Assembly: GCF_016741875.1 (NCBI RefSeq)
Contig: NZ_JAERRF010000016.1
Coordinates: 1 to 64,000 of the forward strand
Length of the DNA stretch: 64,000 bases
From: Streptomyces coffeae
Lineage (GTDB): Bacteria; Actinomycetota; Actinomycetes; Streptomycetales; Streptomycetaceae
Direction: 5' to 3'
Made by a program: the position numbers and the translations under genes. Positions 7,874 through 15,603 of this stretch are shown here, one piece after another. The first letter of the stretch is position 1; each line of letters opens with the position of its first letter. The notes under the pieces are model-generated. The model did no database searches and had not been told where the DNA came from. It saw nothing but the letters and a program-made list of their open reading frames with translations.

Positions 7874-8209
7874 CTAGCTCCCTCGGTATACGGAGTAGCC
7901 GAACGGGGTGAGCAGCAGTGGTACGTGGTAGTGCTCACCCGGCTCGACGGCGAAGACGACCGCCACTTCGGGGAAGAAGGCGTGCGGCAGATACGGCCCG
8001 GTGGCGAAGCGCAGCCGTACCTCGGTGGTGCCCTCGGGGAGGGCGGGCAGATCCCTGCAGCGGCCGTCGGCGTCGGTGGCGGAGGTGGCGTGCGGGGTCC
8101 AGTCCGTGCCGCTCGCGGCCCGGACGGACAGCTCCACGTCCACACCCGCGGCCGGGCGGCCGACGCTGGTGTCCAGGATGTGGGTGGACACGGAGGTGGC
8201 GGTTGCCAT
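7874..8209 (-). CDS. uraH: 5-Hydroxyisourate hydrolase (transthyretin-like)
   Basis: Hydrolyses 5-hydroxyisourate to OHCU, the second step after uricase. The 111-residue protein has the N-terminal STHILDTSVGRPA with the catalytic His, an Arg/His mid-region (LPHAFFPEV, EHYHVPLL), and the diagnostic C-terminal tetrapeptide YRGS that separates the enzymes from hormone-binding transthyretin. I place the start at the ATG at 8209, which overlaps the uraD stop as TGATG and has AAGGAG seven bases upstream; a GTG one codon earlier is possible but too close to that site. Confidence 0.95.
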   Translation of the reverse strand: MATATSVSTHILDTSVGRPAAGVDVELSVRAASGTDWTPHATSATDADGRCRDLPALPEGTTEVRLRFATGPYLPHAFFPEVAVVFAVEPGEHYHVPLLLTPFGYSVYRGS

Positions 8210-8721
8210 CACCGTTCTCCTTCCGCTGCGGCCTCCAGGAGGCGGATGAGCCGGATGCGATTGATCTTTCCCAGCTCGGCACGGACGATCTCGCGCTCGG
8301 TGTCCGCGTCATTCCCGATCCGCTCGCTCAGAGCGGCCAACATCTCCTCGCCGGTGCGTCCGGTGGCGCAGATCAGAAAGACATGGCCGTGGCGCTCCTG
8401 GTAGGCCAGGTTGAGTGCGAGCAGCTCGGCGCGGAGCTCGTCGCGAACCCCGCTCTGCTCGCGGGCCGAGGTGGCGTCGCCCGGGGTGGGTCTGCCGATG
8501 GGCGGATGTCCGGCCATCGCCTCGGCGAGATCGTCGGCGGTCAGCCGGGCCATGGCCGCGTCGGAGGCGGCGAGCAGCGCCTCGACGGTGGCGTACGGCC
8601 GCCCGGCGGCTACTGCCCGGGCCCAGGCCCGGCCGGTGCACACCTCGTGCAGCAGCCCGGCGGCATCGCTCTCGGCCGCGGAGTTGAACCGGGCCAGGCC
8701 CGGCGGTGCGCTGGTAGTCAC
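8209..8721 (-). CDS. uraD: OHCU decarboxylase
   Basis: Decarboxylates 2-oxo-4-hydroxy-4-carboxy-5-ureidoimidazoline to S-allantoin. The 170 residues show the family's GHPPIG motif with the catalytic His (about residue 70), preceded by ADDLAEAMA, then the long helix ALNLAYQERHGHVFLICATGRTGEEM and the terminal EIVRAELGKINRIRL. It is the first gene of the operon. The GTG start lies seven bases from the -10 box, so the message is probably leaderless. Confidence 0.95.
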   Translation of the reverse strand: MTTSAPPGLARFNSAAESDAAGLLHEVCTGRAWARAVAAGRPYATVEALLAASDAAMARLTADDLAEAMAGHPPIGRPTPGDATSAREQSGVRDELRAELLALNLAYQERHGHVFLICATGRTGEEMLAALSERIGNDADTEREIVRAELGKINRIRLIRLLEAAAEGER

Positions 8722-8727
8722 ATCGGC

Positions 8728-8757
8728 AAGCTAGGAGCCCCCGGCCTCGAACGTCAA
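8728..8757 (-). promoter_or_regulatory. Urate operon promoter
   Basis: On the minus strand TTGACG (8757-8752) and TAGCTT (8733-8728) are 18 bases apart. The expected start site is near 8721, which is the first base of the uraD GTG, so the transcript should be leaderless. The -35 overlaps the operator at 8753-8769. Confidence 0.7.
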
Positions 8758-8769
8758 CACTTTGTTGAA
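8753..8769. promoter_or_regulatory. Operator A at the urate operon
   Basis: Read on the minus strand it is TTCAACAAAGTGTTGAC, matching the aceB operator (1527-1543) in the first nine bases and in the TTGA of the right arm. The core TCAACA-CTT-TGTTGA is a perfect palindrome. As at aceB, the right arm merges with the -35 box, which points to repression. Confidence 0.65.
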
Positions 8770-8831
8770 AACTTTCGGTGGCATCATCGACCGCACGAGC
8801 CACCGGCGCGACCGAGGGGGAGACAGCGGCG

Positions 8832-9293
8832 ATGAACGGACCGGAGGGCGGCGCACCGGCGGCCGCGCCGCTGCTCACCACGGTGCCCGCGGAGCTGTGG
8901 TCGGTGCCGTACACGGGCGCGCGCCATCCCGGCTCGCCGGAGGTGACGGAGCGGCCGGGCCTCGCCGAGGGCGCCAACTGCCAGCTGTTCGCCTACGCGG
9001 TGCTGCGCCACTTCGGGCTGCGGCCCCCGGAGCTGCGGTCGAGCGAGCTGTGGGCCGACACGGAGTCCACGGTGCGCGTGACCGCCGCGCGCCCGCTCGA
9101 CCTGCTGCTCTTCAATGCCACCGACGACGCCTTCGGCGCGCATGTGGGCGTCCTCGCGGGCCCGGACGCGGTCCTGCATCTGTGCGCCGAGGTGGGGCGG
9201 CCCGCCGTCTGGCCCCTGGCGGCCTTCGCGGCGCGCCCCCGCTACCGGACCCTGGTGGGGATCAAGCGGGTGGTGCGCCCTTCTCGCGGTTGA
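8832..9293 (+). CDS. Small NlpC/P60-like cysteine hydrolase (putative)
   Basis: A 153-residue cytoplasmic protein without a signal peptide. GANCQLFAYAVLRHFGL (about 45-61) looks like the Cys nucleophile helix of the NlpC/P60 papain-like fold, and AHVGVLAGPDAVLHL (about 102-116) would supply the His; the family assignment is from these two blocks only. The ATG at 8832 has GGGGGAG about nine bases upstream. It is divergent from the urate operon and shares its 110-base control region, so the operator may act on it too. Substrate unknown; similar small proteins cut amide bonds. Confidence 0.6.
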   Translation: MNGPEGGAPAAAPLLTTVPAELWSVPYTGARHPGSPEVTERPGLAEGANCQLFAYAVLRHFGLRPPELRSSELWADTESTVRVTAARPLDLLLFNATDDAFGAHVGVLAGPDAVLHLCAEVGRPAVWPLAAFAARPRYRTLVGIKRVVRPSRG

Positions 9294-9357
9294 GGCAGCT
9301 TCGGGCCAACCCGCTCTCCCTTTATGGGGGCGCGGCGCCGCCAGCCTTGGCGGACAA

Positions 9358-10437
9358 CTAGATGACGGCCCACGTGGGCAGCGGAAGCCGCAAACGCGAA
9401 GGGATCGAGCCTGTCTGTGGCGTCCACCGGATCGATCCGTGCTCAAAGTTGTTTGCCCGGCTGCCGTCGGGCAGTTGAATCTCGTCCGTTGTCGGGTAGC
9501 CGAGCCAGCCACGCTCCCACGCGAGAGAGGCCCACACAGAGCGGTTCATTCCGTGCACTTCATGCGCGCCCAAGGCGGGTGTCCAGTAGATGGAGCCGCG
9601 TTCGAAGTGGTTGAACCTGCCTGTATTGTCAGGCGTCGTCAGCTCGTCGGTGATCGGGAATCCAAGGACTCCTTGTTCCCATCGCACCTGAGCGTATTTG
9701 TCGCGGATAGCCCCGTGGACTTCATGGGCACCCCGCCCTTGAGTCCAATAAACAAGCGCATGCTCGAACGGCCGCCATCGCCCAAAGTTATATGGTGCGG
9801 GCGTTTGCTGCTCGGGACCACTGGCGTTACCCAGCAACCCTGCCGCGCCGCCCAGTTGTGTCCACTTGTCATTGATTGACATAACAGGCGTACTCGGCGG
9901 GTCGACAACCGTCTCCACCGTGTATCCGATGGCTGCATCCTGGAATGTGCCGCTGTCGCCTGTGCCGAAACTGACCAAATACTTGTCTGCGTCGATCGTT
10001 GCGAAGGGGATCTCGAACCGATACTCGTAGTTGAAGTCTCCGCGGGTGAATCGACTTTCGCCCAAATCCAGGATGGTACTCTCGCGAGGGAGAACTCGGC
10101 CGAAGGAGGGCTTGATGTCATCTCCGGTCCAGGCATGGAAGTAGATCAAGGCCCGGCTTACAGGCACCGTGATCCCGTCTATATTGCCGCCCTGCCTGAC
10201 GTGAAGCGGCAGTGTCTTACTGTCGCCGACATCGCCGGTGACCTGGTCGTAGAGCTTCTTCAGATCTGACTCGACAGCCGGCCATCCTCCGCTCAGGAAG
10301 TCTTTGGCGGCTGAGAACAGAACGCCCAACAACGATGTCCAGTCAAATGAGGCGTCTGCGACCGGGCCTTGAATGGTGTTGCCGCCGAGCTCTTCGCCGC
10401 CGTCCCCCCAGAACTTGACGATCACTTGCGCGCGCAT
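9358..10437 (-). CDS. LGFP-repeat protein with unknown N-terminal domain
   Basis: A 359-residue protein. The C-terminal half (about 195-355) has three LGFP-type repeats: LLGNASGPEQ, VLGFPITDEL and WLGYPTTDEI, each followed by an F.HG.IYWTP/GAHEVHG block, a beta-rich module found in actinobacterial surface and wall-associated proteins. The first 190 residues match nothing I recognise; they contain a lipid- or sugar-binding-like beta pattern (RALIYFHAWTGDD, YEYRFEIPFATID). There is no signal peptide, unusual for LGFP proteins. GC is clearly lower than in neighbours (33 of 60 bases at 9601-9660) and a transposase remnant lies upstream, so recent acquisition is likely. Confidence 0.75.
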   Translation of the reverse strand: MRAQVIVKFWGDGGEELGGNTIQGPVADASFDWTSLLGVLFSAAKDFLSGGWPAVESDLKKLYDQVTGDVGDSKTLPLHVRQGGNIDGITVPVSRALIYFHAWTGDDIKPSFGRVLPRESTILDLGESRFTRGDFNYEYRFEIPFATIDADKYLVSFGTGDSGTFQDAAIGYTVETVVDPPSTPVMSINDKWTQLGGAAGLLGNASGPEQQTPAPYNFGRWRPFEHALVYWTQGRGAHEVHGAIRDKYAQVRWEQGVLGFPITDELTTPDNTGRFNHFERGSIYWTPALGAHEVHGMNRSVWASLAWERGWLGYPTTDEIQLPDGSRANNFEHGSIRWTPQTGSIPSRLRLPLPTWAVI

Positions 10438-10693
10438 AGGGCATCACACCTCTTACCTGAAGAGGGTTGTGGGATCTGAGGCACCGAAGCGTACTGAGGC
10501 CGGCTTGCGCCGATGGCGCTGTGTCACGCGCTGCCTACGCTTCCGTGGACGAGGTACACCGCCGAGCCACTTGCAGTCACAAGGCACTCATCGCGTTTAC
10601 CTCCTCATAACAATTCTTGGGAGGCGCTTCGACGTTGTCGTCACCCATTTGGGGGGTGCCCCGAGGCTTTACCCGGCTTTACCCACCTCTCCC
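10438..10693. other. Non-coding stretch between LGFP gene and transposase remnant
   Basis: No gene is supported here. The sequence has intermediate GC, several irregular frames without ribosome-binding sites and no clear terminal repeat of an insertion sequence. It must carry the promoter of the leftward LGFP gene, whose AGAGG site is at 10448-10452. Confidence 0.4.
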
Positions 10694-10846
10694 GGGTTGG
10701 GGCCCTACAACCCGGTCGAAGGAATCTGGTCCATCCTCCGCCGGACCACCCTGGCCAATCGCGCATTCGCCGACCCCGAGGACCTCATCACCGCGCCTTC
10801 GATCGGCTCCCGGGAAACCCCGCCACACCTCTGTGAGAAAGTGTGA
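10694..10846 (+). pseudogene. IS630-family transposase remnant
   Basis: Only the C-terminal part of a DDE_3-type transposase is readable: YNPVEGIWSILRRTTLANRAF and about 15 further residues, with the Glu of the DDE triad in NPVEGIW. The usual upstream LPAYAPDL is reduced to PGLGP and no catalytic Asp region precedes it, so the copy is dead. I could not find terminal inverted repeats or a target duplication. It lies between the LGFP gene and the HTH gene. Confidence 0.75.
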
Positions 10847-10883
10847 GAGACACGGCCCCGATGTGAGGCCGTCGTCCTCGTCA

Positions 10884-11279
10884 TCACTCGTTGACCGGGG
10901 GCTTTGTGGCCTCGCCGCCCTTCTCGCGGTTGAGGTAGTTGTAGACGGTGAAGCGGCTGACCCCCAGCGCGCTCGCCACCGTCTCCACCCCGTGGCGCAC
11001 CGAGAAGGCGCCGCGCTGCTCCAGGAGGCGGACCACCGACTGCTTGGTCCTGCGGTCCAGGTCGGCGAGCGGGACACCGTGGCGGCGTTGCAGATCGGCC
11101 AGGATGTGGTCGAGCGAGTCGGACAGATGCGGCAGCCGGACGGCCACCACCGCACGGCCCTCCCAGGAGAGCACCACATCGTCGCCGCGCGCCCGCTCCG
11201 GGGCGATCATCTCGCCGCCCATGGCGTCGACGAGGGGTTTGACCGCCGAGACGAAGGGGTGGTCCTCCGGCGCGCTCAC
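10884..11279 (-). CDS. HTH_22 (YheO/DauR-type) DNA-binding protein
   Basis: 131 residues. The C-terminal 60 (RRTKQSVVRLLEQRGAFSVR then VETVASALGVSRFTVYNYLNR) form a helix-turn-helix of the kind that ends YheO/DauR regulators. The N-terminal 65 residues (PFVSAVKPLVDAMGG, DDVVLSWEGRAVVAVRLPH) resemble a shortened sensor domain rather than the full PAS-like domain of DauR. It overlaps the upstream gene by four bases (ATGA) and is divergent from hyi, so it is a candidate regulator of the glyoxylate genes. Confidence 0.72.
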   Translation of the reverse strand: MSAPEDHPFVSAVKPLVDAMGGEMIAPERARGDDVVLSWEGRAVVAVRLPHLSDSLDHILADLQRRHGVPLADLDRRTKQSVVRLLEQRGAFSVRHGVETVASALGVSRFTVYNYLNREKGGEATKPPVNE

Positions 11280-11545
11280 GCCTCGCCCTCCCGGCCCCCG
11301 TCGGCCTCGCCGATCACATTGACCTGGAGCGAGACCCGGGTGGCGCCCGCCTCCAGGGACTTGCGCAGCAACTGGTCCACGGCGGCGAGCACGGCGTCCG
11401 CCCGGCCCTCGGCAGTGTTGCCGAACGGGCCGACGTCCACGGCGTCCAGCGCGGCGGACTGCACGGTCTCCCGGGCCACCACGGCATGCGGCGGCACCTC
11501 GTCGAGGTCGAACGGCTCGGTGGTGAACTCAACCCTCAATCTCAC
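11276..11545 (-). CDS. Thiamine-binding-like (MTH1187/YkoF fold) small protein
   Basis: 89 residues. The order beta (MRLRVEFTTEPF), VDVGPFGNTAEG, a long helix DAVLAAVDQLLRKSLEAG and a final strand ATRVSLQVNVIGE matches the DUF77/MTH1187 thiamine-binding fold, in which the G.TAEG/G.VIEG turn is conserved. Ligand binding itself is inferred. TAGGTT stands six bases before the GTG, so the transcript is probably leaderless. It forms a two-gene operon with the HTH_22 protein and could act as its ligand sensor. Confidence 0.6.
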   Translation of the reverse strand: MRLRVEFTTEPFDLDEVPPHAVVARETVQSAALDAVDVGPFGNTAEGRADAVLAAVDQLLRKSLEAGATRVSLQVNVIGEADGGREGEA

Positions 11546-11617
11546 GCCGCCAACCTACTGCGCCCGGGGGCGCCTCGGGCAGCCCCTCTTGACAGCTCCG
11601 CGAACACCGCCGCATGC

Positions 11618-11653
11618 TTCCGTAATCCAGAAAGCAACTTCCGCTATATGAAA
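11618..11653. promoter_or_regulatory. Tandem operator-B-like sites before hyi
   Basis: TTCCGTAATCCAGAA (11618-11632) and TTCCGCTATATGAAA (11639-11653) are spaced 21 bases apart, two helical turns, and resemble TTCCACCATAAGGAA in the aceB promoter. The second covers a likely -10 TATATG (11645-11650). No good -35 precedes that -10; a TTGACA at 11589-11594 lacks a clear partner. Confidence 0.5.
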
Positions 11654-11689
11654 TCCCTGATATCTCTGAACGGAAGGAGCCGAGGGCCC

Positions 11690-12535
11690 ATGGACCGTAC
11701 GGACCGGCGCTTCGAGCACGTCGACGTCAATCTCTCGATCCTCTTCACCGAGCTCCCCCTCCTTCGGCGCCCGGCGGCCGCGGCCGCCGCGGGCTTCACC
11801 GCGGTCGAGCTGTGGTGGCCCTGGCCCCGGGACCCCACCCCCGGCCGGGCCGAACTCGACGCGCTCCGCGCCGCGCTGGAGAGCGCCGGGACCCGGCTGG
11901 TAGGGCTCAACTTCTACGCGGGTGAGCTGCCCGGCCCCGACCGCGGGGCGCTGTCCCTACCCGGCGAGGAGTCCGACCGCTTCCGCGCCAATGTCGAGGT
12001 CGCCGCCGACTTCGCCCGGTCCGTCGGCTGCACCGCGCTCAACGCGCTGTACGGCAACCGGATCGAGGGCGTGGACCCCGAGGCCCAGGACGCCCTGGCG
12101 CTGGAGAACCTGACACTGGCCGCCCGCGCCGCCGACCGGGTGGGCGCGACCCTGCTGATCGAAGCGCTGGGCGCCGCGGAGTCCCCGCACTACCCGCTGG
12201 TGAGCGCGGCCGCCGCGGTCGAGGTGGCGGAGCGGGTCAACAAGGCCACCGGCCTGGACAACGCCGCCTTCCTGATGGACCTGTACCACCTGGCAAGGAA
12301 CGGCGAGGACCTGCCGCGGGTCATCGAGACCTACGCGGACCGCACCGGCCATGTGCAGATCGCGGATGTCCCCGGCCGTGGCGCGCCCGGCACCGGCGCA
12401 CTCGACATCCCCGCGCTCCTGGACCAGCTGCGCGCTGCCGGTTACGACGGCTGGATCGGGCTGGAGTACAAGCCGGACGGGCCGAGCGCCGAGTCCTTCG
12501 GCTGGCTGGCCGGGGACCCGGCCGACCGGCACTGA
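11690..12535 (+). CDS. hyi: Hydroxypyruvate isomerase
   Basis: Interconverts hydroxypyruvate and tartronate semialdehyde in the glycerate branch of glyoxylate use. 281 residues with a TIM-barrel AP-endonuclease-2-like fold: NLSILFTELPLLRRP at the start, the FTAVELWWPW block with a metal-binding Glu, LLIEALG near 155, FLMDLYHLARNGED near 195, GHVQIADVPGR near 220 and the terminal GWIGLEYKP, together the conserved Glu/Asp/His metal ligands. GGAAGGAG lies 10 bases before the ATG. glxR follows after 38 bases. No glyoxylate carboligase gene accompanies it here. Confidence 0.93.
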   Translation: MDRTDRRFEHVDVNLSILFTELPLLRRPAAAAAAGFTAVELWWPWPRDPTPGRAELDALRAALESAGTRLVGLNFYAGELPGPDRGALSLPGEESDRFRANVEVAADFARSVGCTALNALYGNRIEGVDPEAQDALALENLTLAARAADRVGATLLIEALGAAESPHYPLVSAAAAVEVAERVNKATGLDNAAFLMDLYHLARNGEDLPRVIETYADRTGHVQIADVPGRGAPGTGALDIPALLDQLRAAGYDGWIGLEYKPDGPSAESFGWLAGDPADRH

Positions 12536-12573
12536 ACCGACCCATGACGGAACGACACGAGAAAGGCCGGACC

Positions 12574-13482
12574 GTGAGCGAAACCCTTCCCGCCATCGCC
12601 TGGATCGGACTCGGCATCATGGGCTCCCCCATGTCCGAGAACCTGATCAAGGCGGGCTACGACGTCACCGGATTCACCCTGGAACAGCGGAAGCTGGACC
12701 GGCTGGCCGCGGCCGGTGGCACCCCCGCCGTCTCCGTCGCCGACGCCGTCCGGAACGCCGATGTCGTGATCACCATGGTGCCCGCCTCGCCGCAGGTCGA
12801 GGCGGTCGTGCTGGGCGAGGACGGCGTACTGGCGCATGCCCGCCCCGGCAGTCTGCTGATCGACATGTCCTCCATCACCCCGCAGACCTCCCAGGCCGTG
12901 GCGCGGGCCGCCGCCGAGGACGGCAAGGGCATCCGCGTGCTGGACGCACCGGTCTCCGGCGGCGAGGCCGGGGCGGTGGAGGCCGTGCTGTCCATCATGG
13001 TCGGCGGGGAGCCGGAGGACTTCGAGCGGGCCCGGCCGATCTTCGCCGCCCTCGGGAAGACCGTGGTCCGGTGCGGACCGCACGGCGCCGGTCAGACCGT
13101 GAAGGCCGCCAACCAGCTGATCGTGGCGGCCAACATCCAGGCGTGCGCCGAGGCCGTGGTGTTCCTGGAGAAGTCCGGGGTGGACCTCGGGGCCGCGCTC
13201 GACGTCCTCGCGGGCGGGCTCGCCGGATCCACCGTCCTCCAGCGCAAGAAGGACAACTTCCTCCGCCGCGACTTCGCCCCCGGCTTCCGGATCGATCTGC
13301 ACCACAAGGACATGGGCATCGTCACCGCCGCGGCTCGCGATGTCGGCGCCGCGCTGCCGGTGGGCGCCGTGGTGGCCCAGCTCGTCGCGGCGCTGCGCGC
13401 CCAGGGCGACGGCGGCCTCGACCACTCCGCCCTGCTGCGCGGTGTCGAACGGCTCTCCGGGGCGGTGGCCACCGGCCGCTGA
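12574..13482 (+). CDS. glxR: 2-Hydroxy-3-oxopropionate (tartronate semialdehyde) reductase
   Basis: Reduces tartronate semialdehyde to D-glycerate with NAD(P)H. The 302 residues start with the Rossmann motif IAWIGLGIMGSPMSENLIKAGYDV, followed by the family blocks DMSSITP, DAPVSGGEAGAVEAVLSIMVGG (substrate-binding Ser-Gly-Gly) and GAGQTVKAANQLI with the catalytic Lys near 170. I prefer GTG at 12574, which has AAAGG seven bases upstream, over the ATG at 12544, which has none. It forms an operon with hyi and ends in a large hairpin at 13503-13560. Confidence 0.93.
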   Translation: MSETLPAIAWIGLGIMGSPMSENLIKAGYDVTGFTLEQRKLDRLAAAGGTPAVSVADAVRNADVVITMVPASPQVEAVVLGEDGVLAHARPGSLLIDMSSITPQTSQAVARAAAEDGKGIRVLDAPVSGGEAGAVEAVLSIMVGGEPEDFERARPIFAALGKTVVRCGPHGAGQTVKAANQLIVAANIQACAEAVVFLEKSGVDLGAALDVLAGGLAGSTVLQRKKDNFLRRDFAPGFRIDLHHKDMGIVTAAARDVGAALPVGAVVAQLVAALRAQGDGGLDHSALLRGVERLSGAVATGR

Positions 13483-13502
13483 CGCCCCGCACACCCCAAG
13501 CC

Positions 13503-13560
13503 CCCGGGCGGCGGTGACCGGCGACTGTCCCAGTCGCGCCCGCCGGTACCGCCGCCCGGG
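13503..13560 (+). terminator. hyi-glxR terminator
   Basis: Bases 13503-13515 pair perfectly with 13548-13560; inside, 13517-13520 pair with 13544-13547 and 13521-13527 pair with 13531-13537 around TCC. It begins 20 bases after the glxR stop and has no U-tract. Confidence 0.8.
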
Positions 13561-13714
13561 AACCGGAACAGCACCCGGCCGGGCTCCCCCACGCCTGCCC
13601 TGTCACCGGGCACAAAACCCCCAACTCCGCCCGCCGGGCGCCCGCTTCGTGGAGCATGGGACATCAGGGCCTGATAGGCCCCCGCCCGTCCCATGGACCT
13701 CCCGGAGCCCCGAG

Positions 13715-14401
13715 ATGACCGACAGCGTGCCGGTGCGCTGCCCCGCGTGCCGTCGCGAGCAGTCCTTCACCCCGCCGACCTTCCCCTGCTCCTGCGGCGC
13801 CCCGCTCACCCTCCCGGTGCTGCGCGACGGCGCGCCCGAGGAGATCGAGCACCGCACCTGGCAGAACATCTGGGTGGTGGTCGACTGTCCGTCGTGCGGC
13901 CGCCGGGGCCACTGGCCGCAGCCGGAGTTCGGATGCGGCTGCGGACGTCTGGTCCGGGTCCCGGTCACTCCCCCGTCGCCCGTCGCGGCCCCGGCGTCCG
14001 GTCCCGCGGTGCCGCGCCCGGCCTTCCGGCCGGTGACCATCCGCACCGCCCGGGACGCGGTCACCGCCGCCGCCGAGTATCTGAAGTGGCTGGGCTTCAC
14101 GGATCCGCGGCACCCGGAGGACCCGGAGGCCGGGGTGGATCTGTACGGCGAGGGCCTGGTCGCCCGGGTCGATCCGGCCACCCGCCCCGCGGAGCTGCGG
14201 GACGTCGAATGCCTGTGGCTGCACGGACTCCAGCGATCGGCCCTGAGCGTCTTCTTCTCGCTGGCCGGTTACGCCCGGGACGCGCGAGCACGCGGCGACG
14301 CCCTGCGCATCCCGCTGTTCATCATGGATCTGACCGGCACTCCGCAGCCGGTGAACGACCCGGCGGACGTGCTGATCCGGACGGGGCCGCCGGAGCGCTG
14401 A
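13715..14401 (+). CDS. Zinc-ribbon protein with degenerate Mrr-like nuclease domain
   Basis: 228 residues. The first 90 hold four Cys pairs in two ribbon-like units: CPACRREQ, CSCG, CPSCGRRGHWPQP and CGCG. A Pro/Ala linker follows, then about 110-225 read like a type IV restriction (Mrr) domain: AAAEYLKWLGFTDPRHPEDPEAGVDLYGEGLVARV, RDVECLWLHG, SVFFSLAGYARDARARG and RIPLFIMDLTG. In active Mrr enzymes the core is D...QxK; here the Asp remains but the segment reads VARVDPATRP with no Lys at the expected place, so catalysis is doubtful. GGAG lies seven bases before the ATG. Confidence 0.68.
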   Translation: MTDSVPVRCPACRREQSFTPPTFPCSCGAPLTLPVLRDGAPEEIEHRTWQNIWVVVDCPSCGRRGHWPQPEFGCGCGRLVRVPVTPPSPVAAPASGPAVPRPAFRPVTIRTARDAVTAAAEYLKWLGFTDPRHPEDPEAGVDLYGEGLVARVDPATRPAELRDVECLWLHGLQRSALSVFFSLAGYARDARARGDALRIPLFIMDLTGTPQPVNDPADVLIRTGPPER

Positions 14402-14562
14402 ACTCCGCCGTGCCCCTTGTTCATTATGGGCTCGCGGAGGGCGGTTTCACCTCCTCTTCCCGGATGATCTTCGGGCGTTCCGCACGCCCTAGCGTGGTGC
14501 CCCGATCCCATGTCGGATCGGCTTCCCACCCTTGTCCGCGACCCTTGAGGGAGCGCCTCGTC

Positions 14563-15519
14563 ATGCCTTCTTCCGCCCCGCCCGCCGGTTCCGTCCCGTC
14601 CGACCGCACCGTGCGGCACGGCGATGCCGAGCTGGCCGTCCGTGACCACGGCGGCACCGGCCCCGCGCTGCTGCTGCTCCACGGCGCAGGCCGTACGCTC
14701 GCCGACTGGCAGGGCGTCGCGGCCGAGCTGACCGCCGACCACCGTGTCGTCGCCATGGATCTGCGCGCCCACGGCCACTCCTCCGCGGGGTCCGGGCCGT
14801 GGACGATCCCGGCCGTGCTCGGCGATGTCGACGCCGTACTGGACGCCTGCGGCATCCCGGACGCGGTGCCCGTGGGCCATTCCCTCGGCGGCATGGTGGC
14901 CGCGCTCTACGCCGACGCCCACCCGCACACCCCCGGCGCGGTCAACCTCGACGGCTTCGGCCAGGGGCGGCCCGAGCAGTACGTCGGCCTGGATCCGGAG
15001 ACGGTGCGCGAACGGCTGGCGCGCGCCCATGAGGTCAGCCGGGCGGGCGCGGGCCGGGTCCTCCCGCCCGAGGGTCTGGAGGCCGTCCGCGGCTATCACC
15101 GGGCCATGGCGGACCAGCTGGGGTTCGCGCCCGAGCTGCTGGAGGAGGGGCTCCGGCGCTCCCTGGCCGAGACCGGCGACGGGCGGCTGGCGCTGCGGCC
15201 CGAGCGCGAGCGCGCCGTGGAGATGCTCGACGCGATGGACGAGCTGGACATGGTGGCCCTCTACCGCCGGACGACCCGTCCGCTGCTGGTGGTGCGCGCC
15301 GGACGGCTCGCGGACCAAGGTGACCAACTGGCCTGGTACGACGAGCTGATGGCGGCCTACGTCAAGGGGCTGGACCGGGAGCTCACGGCGCTCGCCGCCG
15401 AGCGGCCCTCCCTCAGGGTGCGCACGGTCGACGCGACCCACGCGATGCTGCTCGAGCGCCCGCGCGTACTGGCGGAGGAGACCCGTGACTTCGTCCATCA
15501 CCTGGACTTGCGCAACTGA
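14563..15519 (+). CDS. Alpha/beta hydrolase
   Basis: 318 residues of the alpha/beta-hydrolase fold. LLLLHGAGRTLADW near 40 forms the oxyanion region, DLRAHGHSS the typical DxRGHG-like turn, GHSLGGMVAAL near 105 carries the nucleophilic Ser, and DATHAMLLERP near 290 the catalytic His. The cap (about 140-235) is charged and helical. The natural substrate cannot be read from sequence; esterase or lactonase activity is typical. GAGGGAG precedes the ATG by about ten bases. Confidence 0.85.
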   Translation: MPSSAPPAGSVPSDRTVRHGDAELAVRDHGGTGPALLLLHGAGRTLADWQGVAAELTADHRVVAMDLRAHGHSSAGSGPWTIPAVLGDVDAVLDACGIPDAVPVGHSLGGMVAALYADAHPHTPGAVNLDGFGQGRPEQYVGLDPETVRERLARAHEVSRAGAGRVLPPEGLEAVRGYHRAMADQLGFAPELLEEGLRRSLAETGDGRLALRPERERAVEMLDAMDELDMVALYRRTTRPLLVVRAGRLADQGDQLAWYDELMAAYVKGLDRELTALAAERPSLRVRTVDATHAMLLERPRVLAEETRDFVHHLDLRN

Positions 15520-15603
15520 CCGGCGAACGCTTCCGTTGAGACACCACCCTCCACCGTTCACTGGCTCACCCGACCCATCCGCACGACCGGCCGGAGGCGA
15601 ACG

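Noticed and set aside
12544..12573. ATG at 12544 as the glxR start
   Set aside because: No ribosome-binding site precedes it, while the GTG at 12574 has AAAGG at seven bases.
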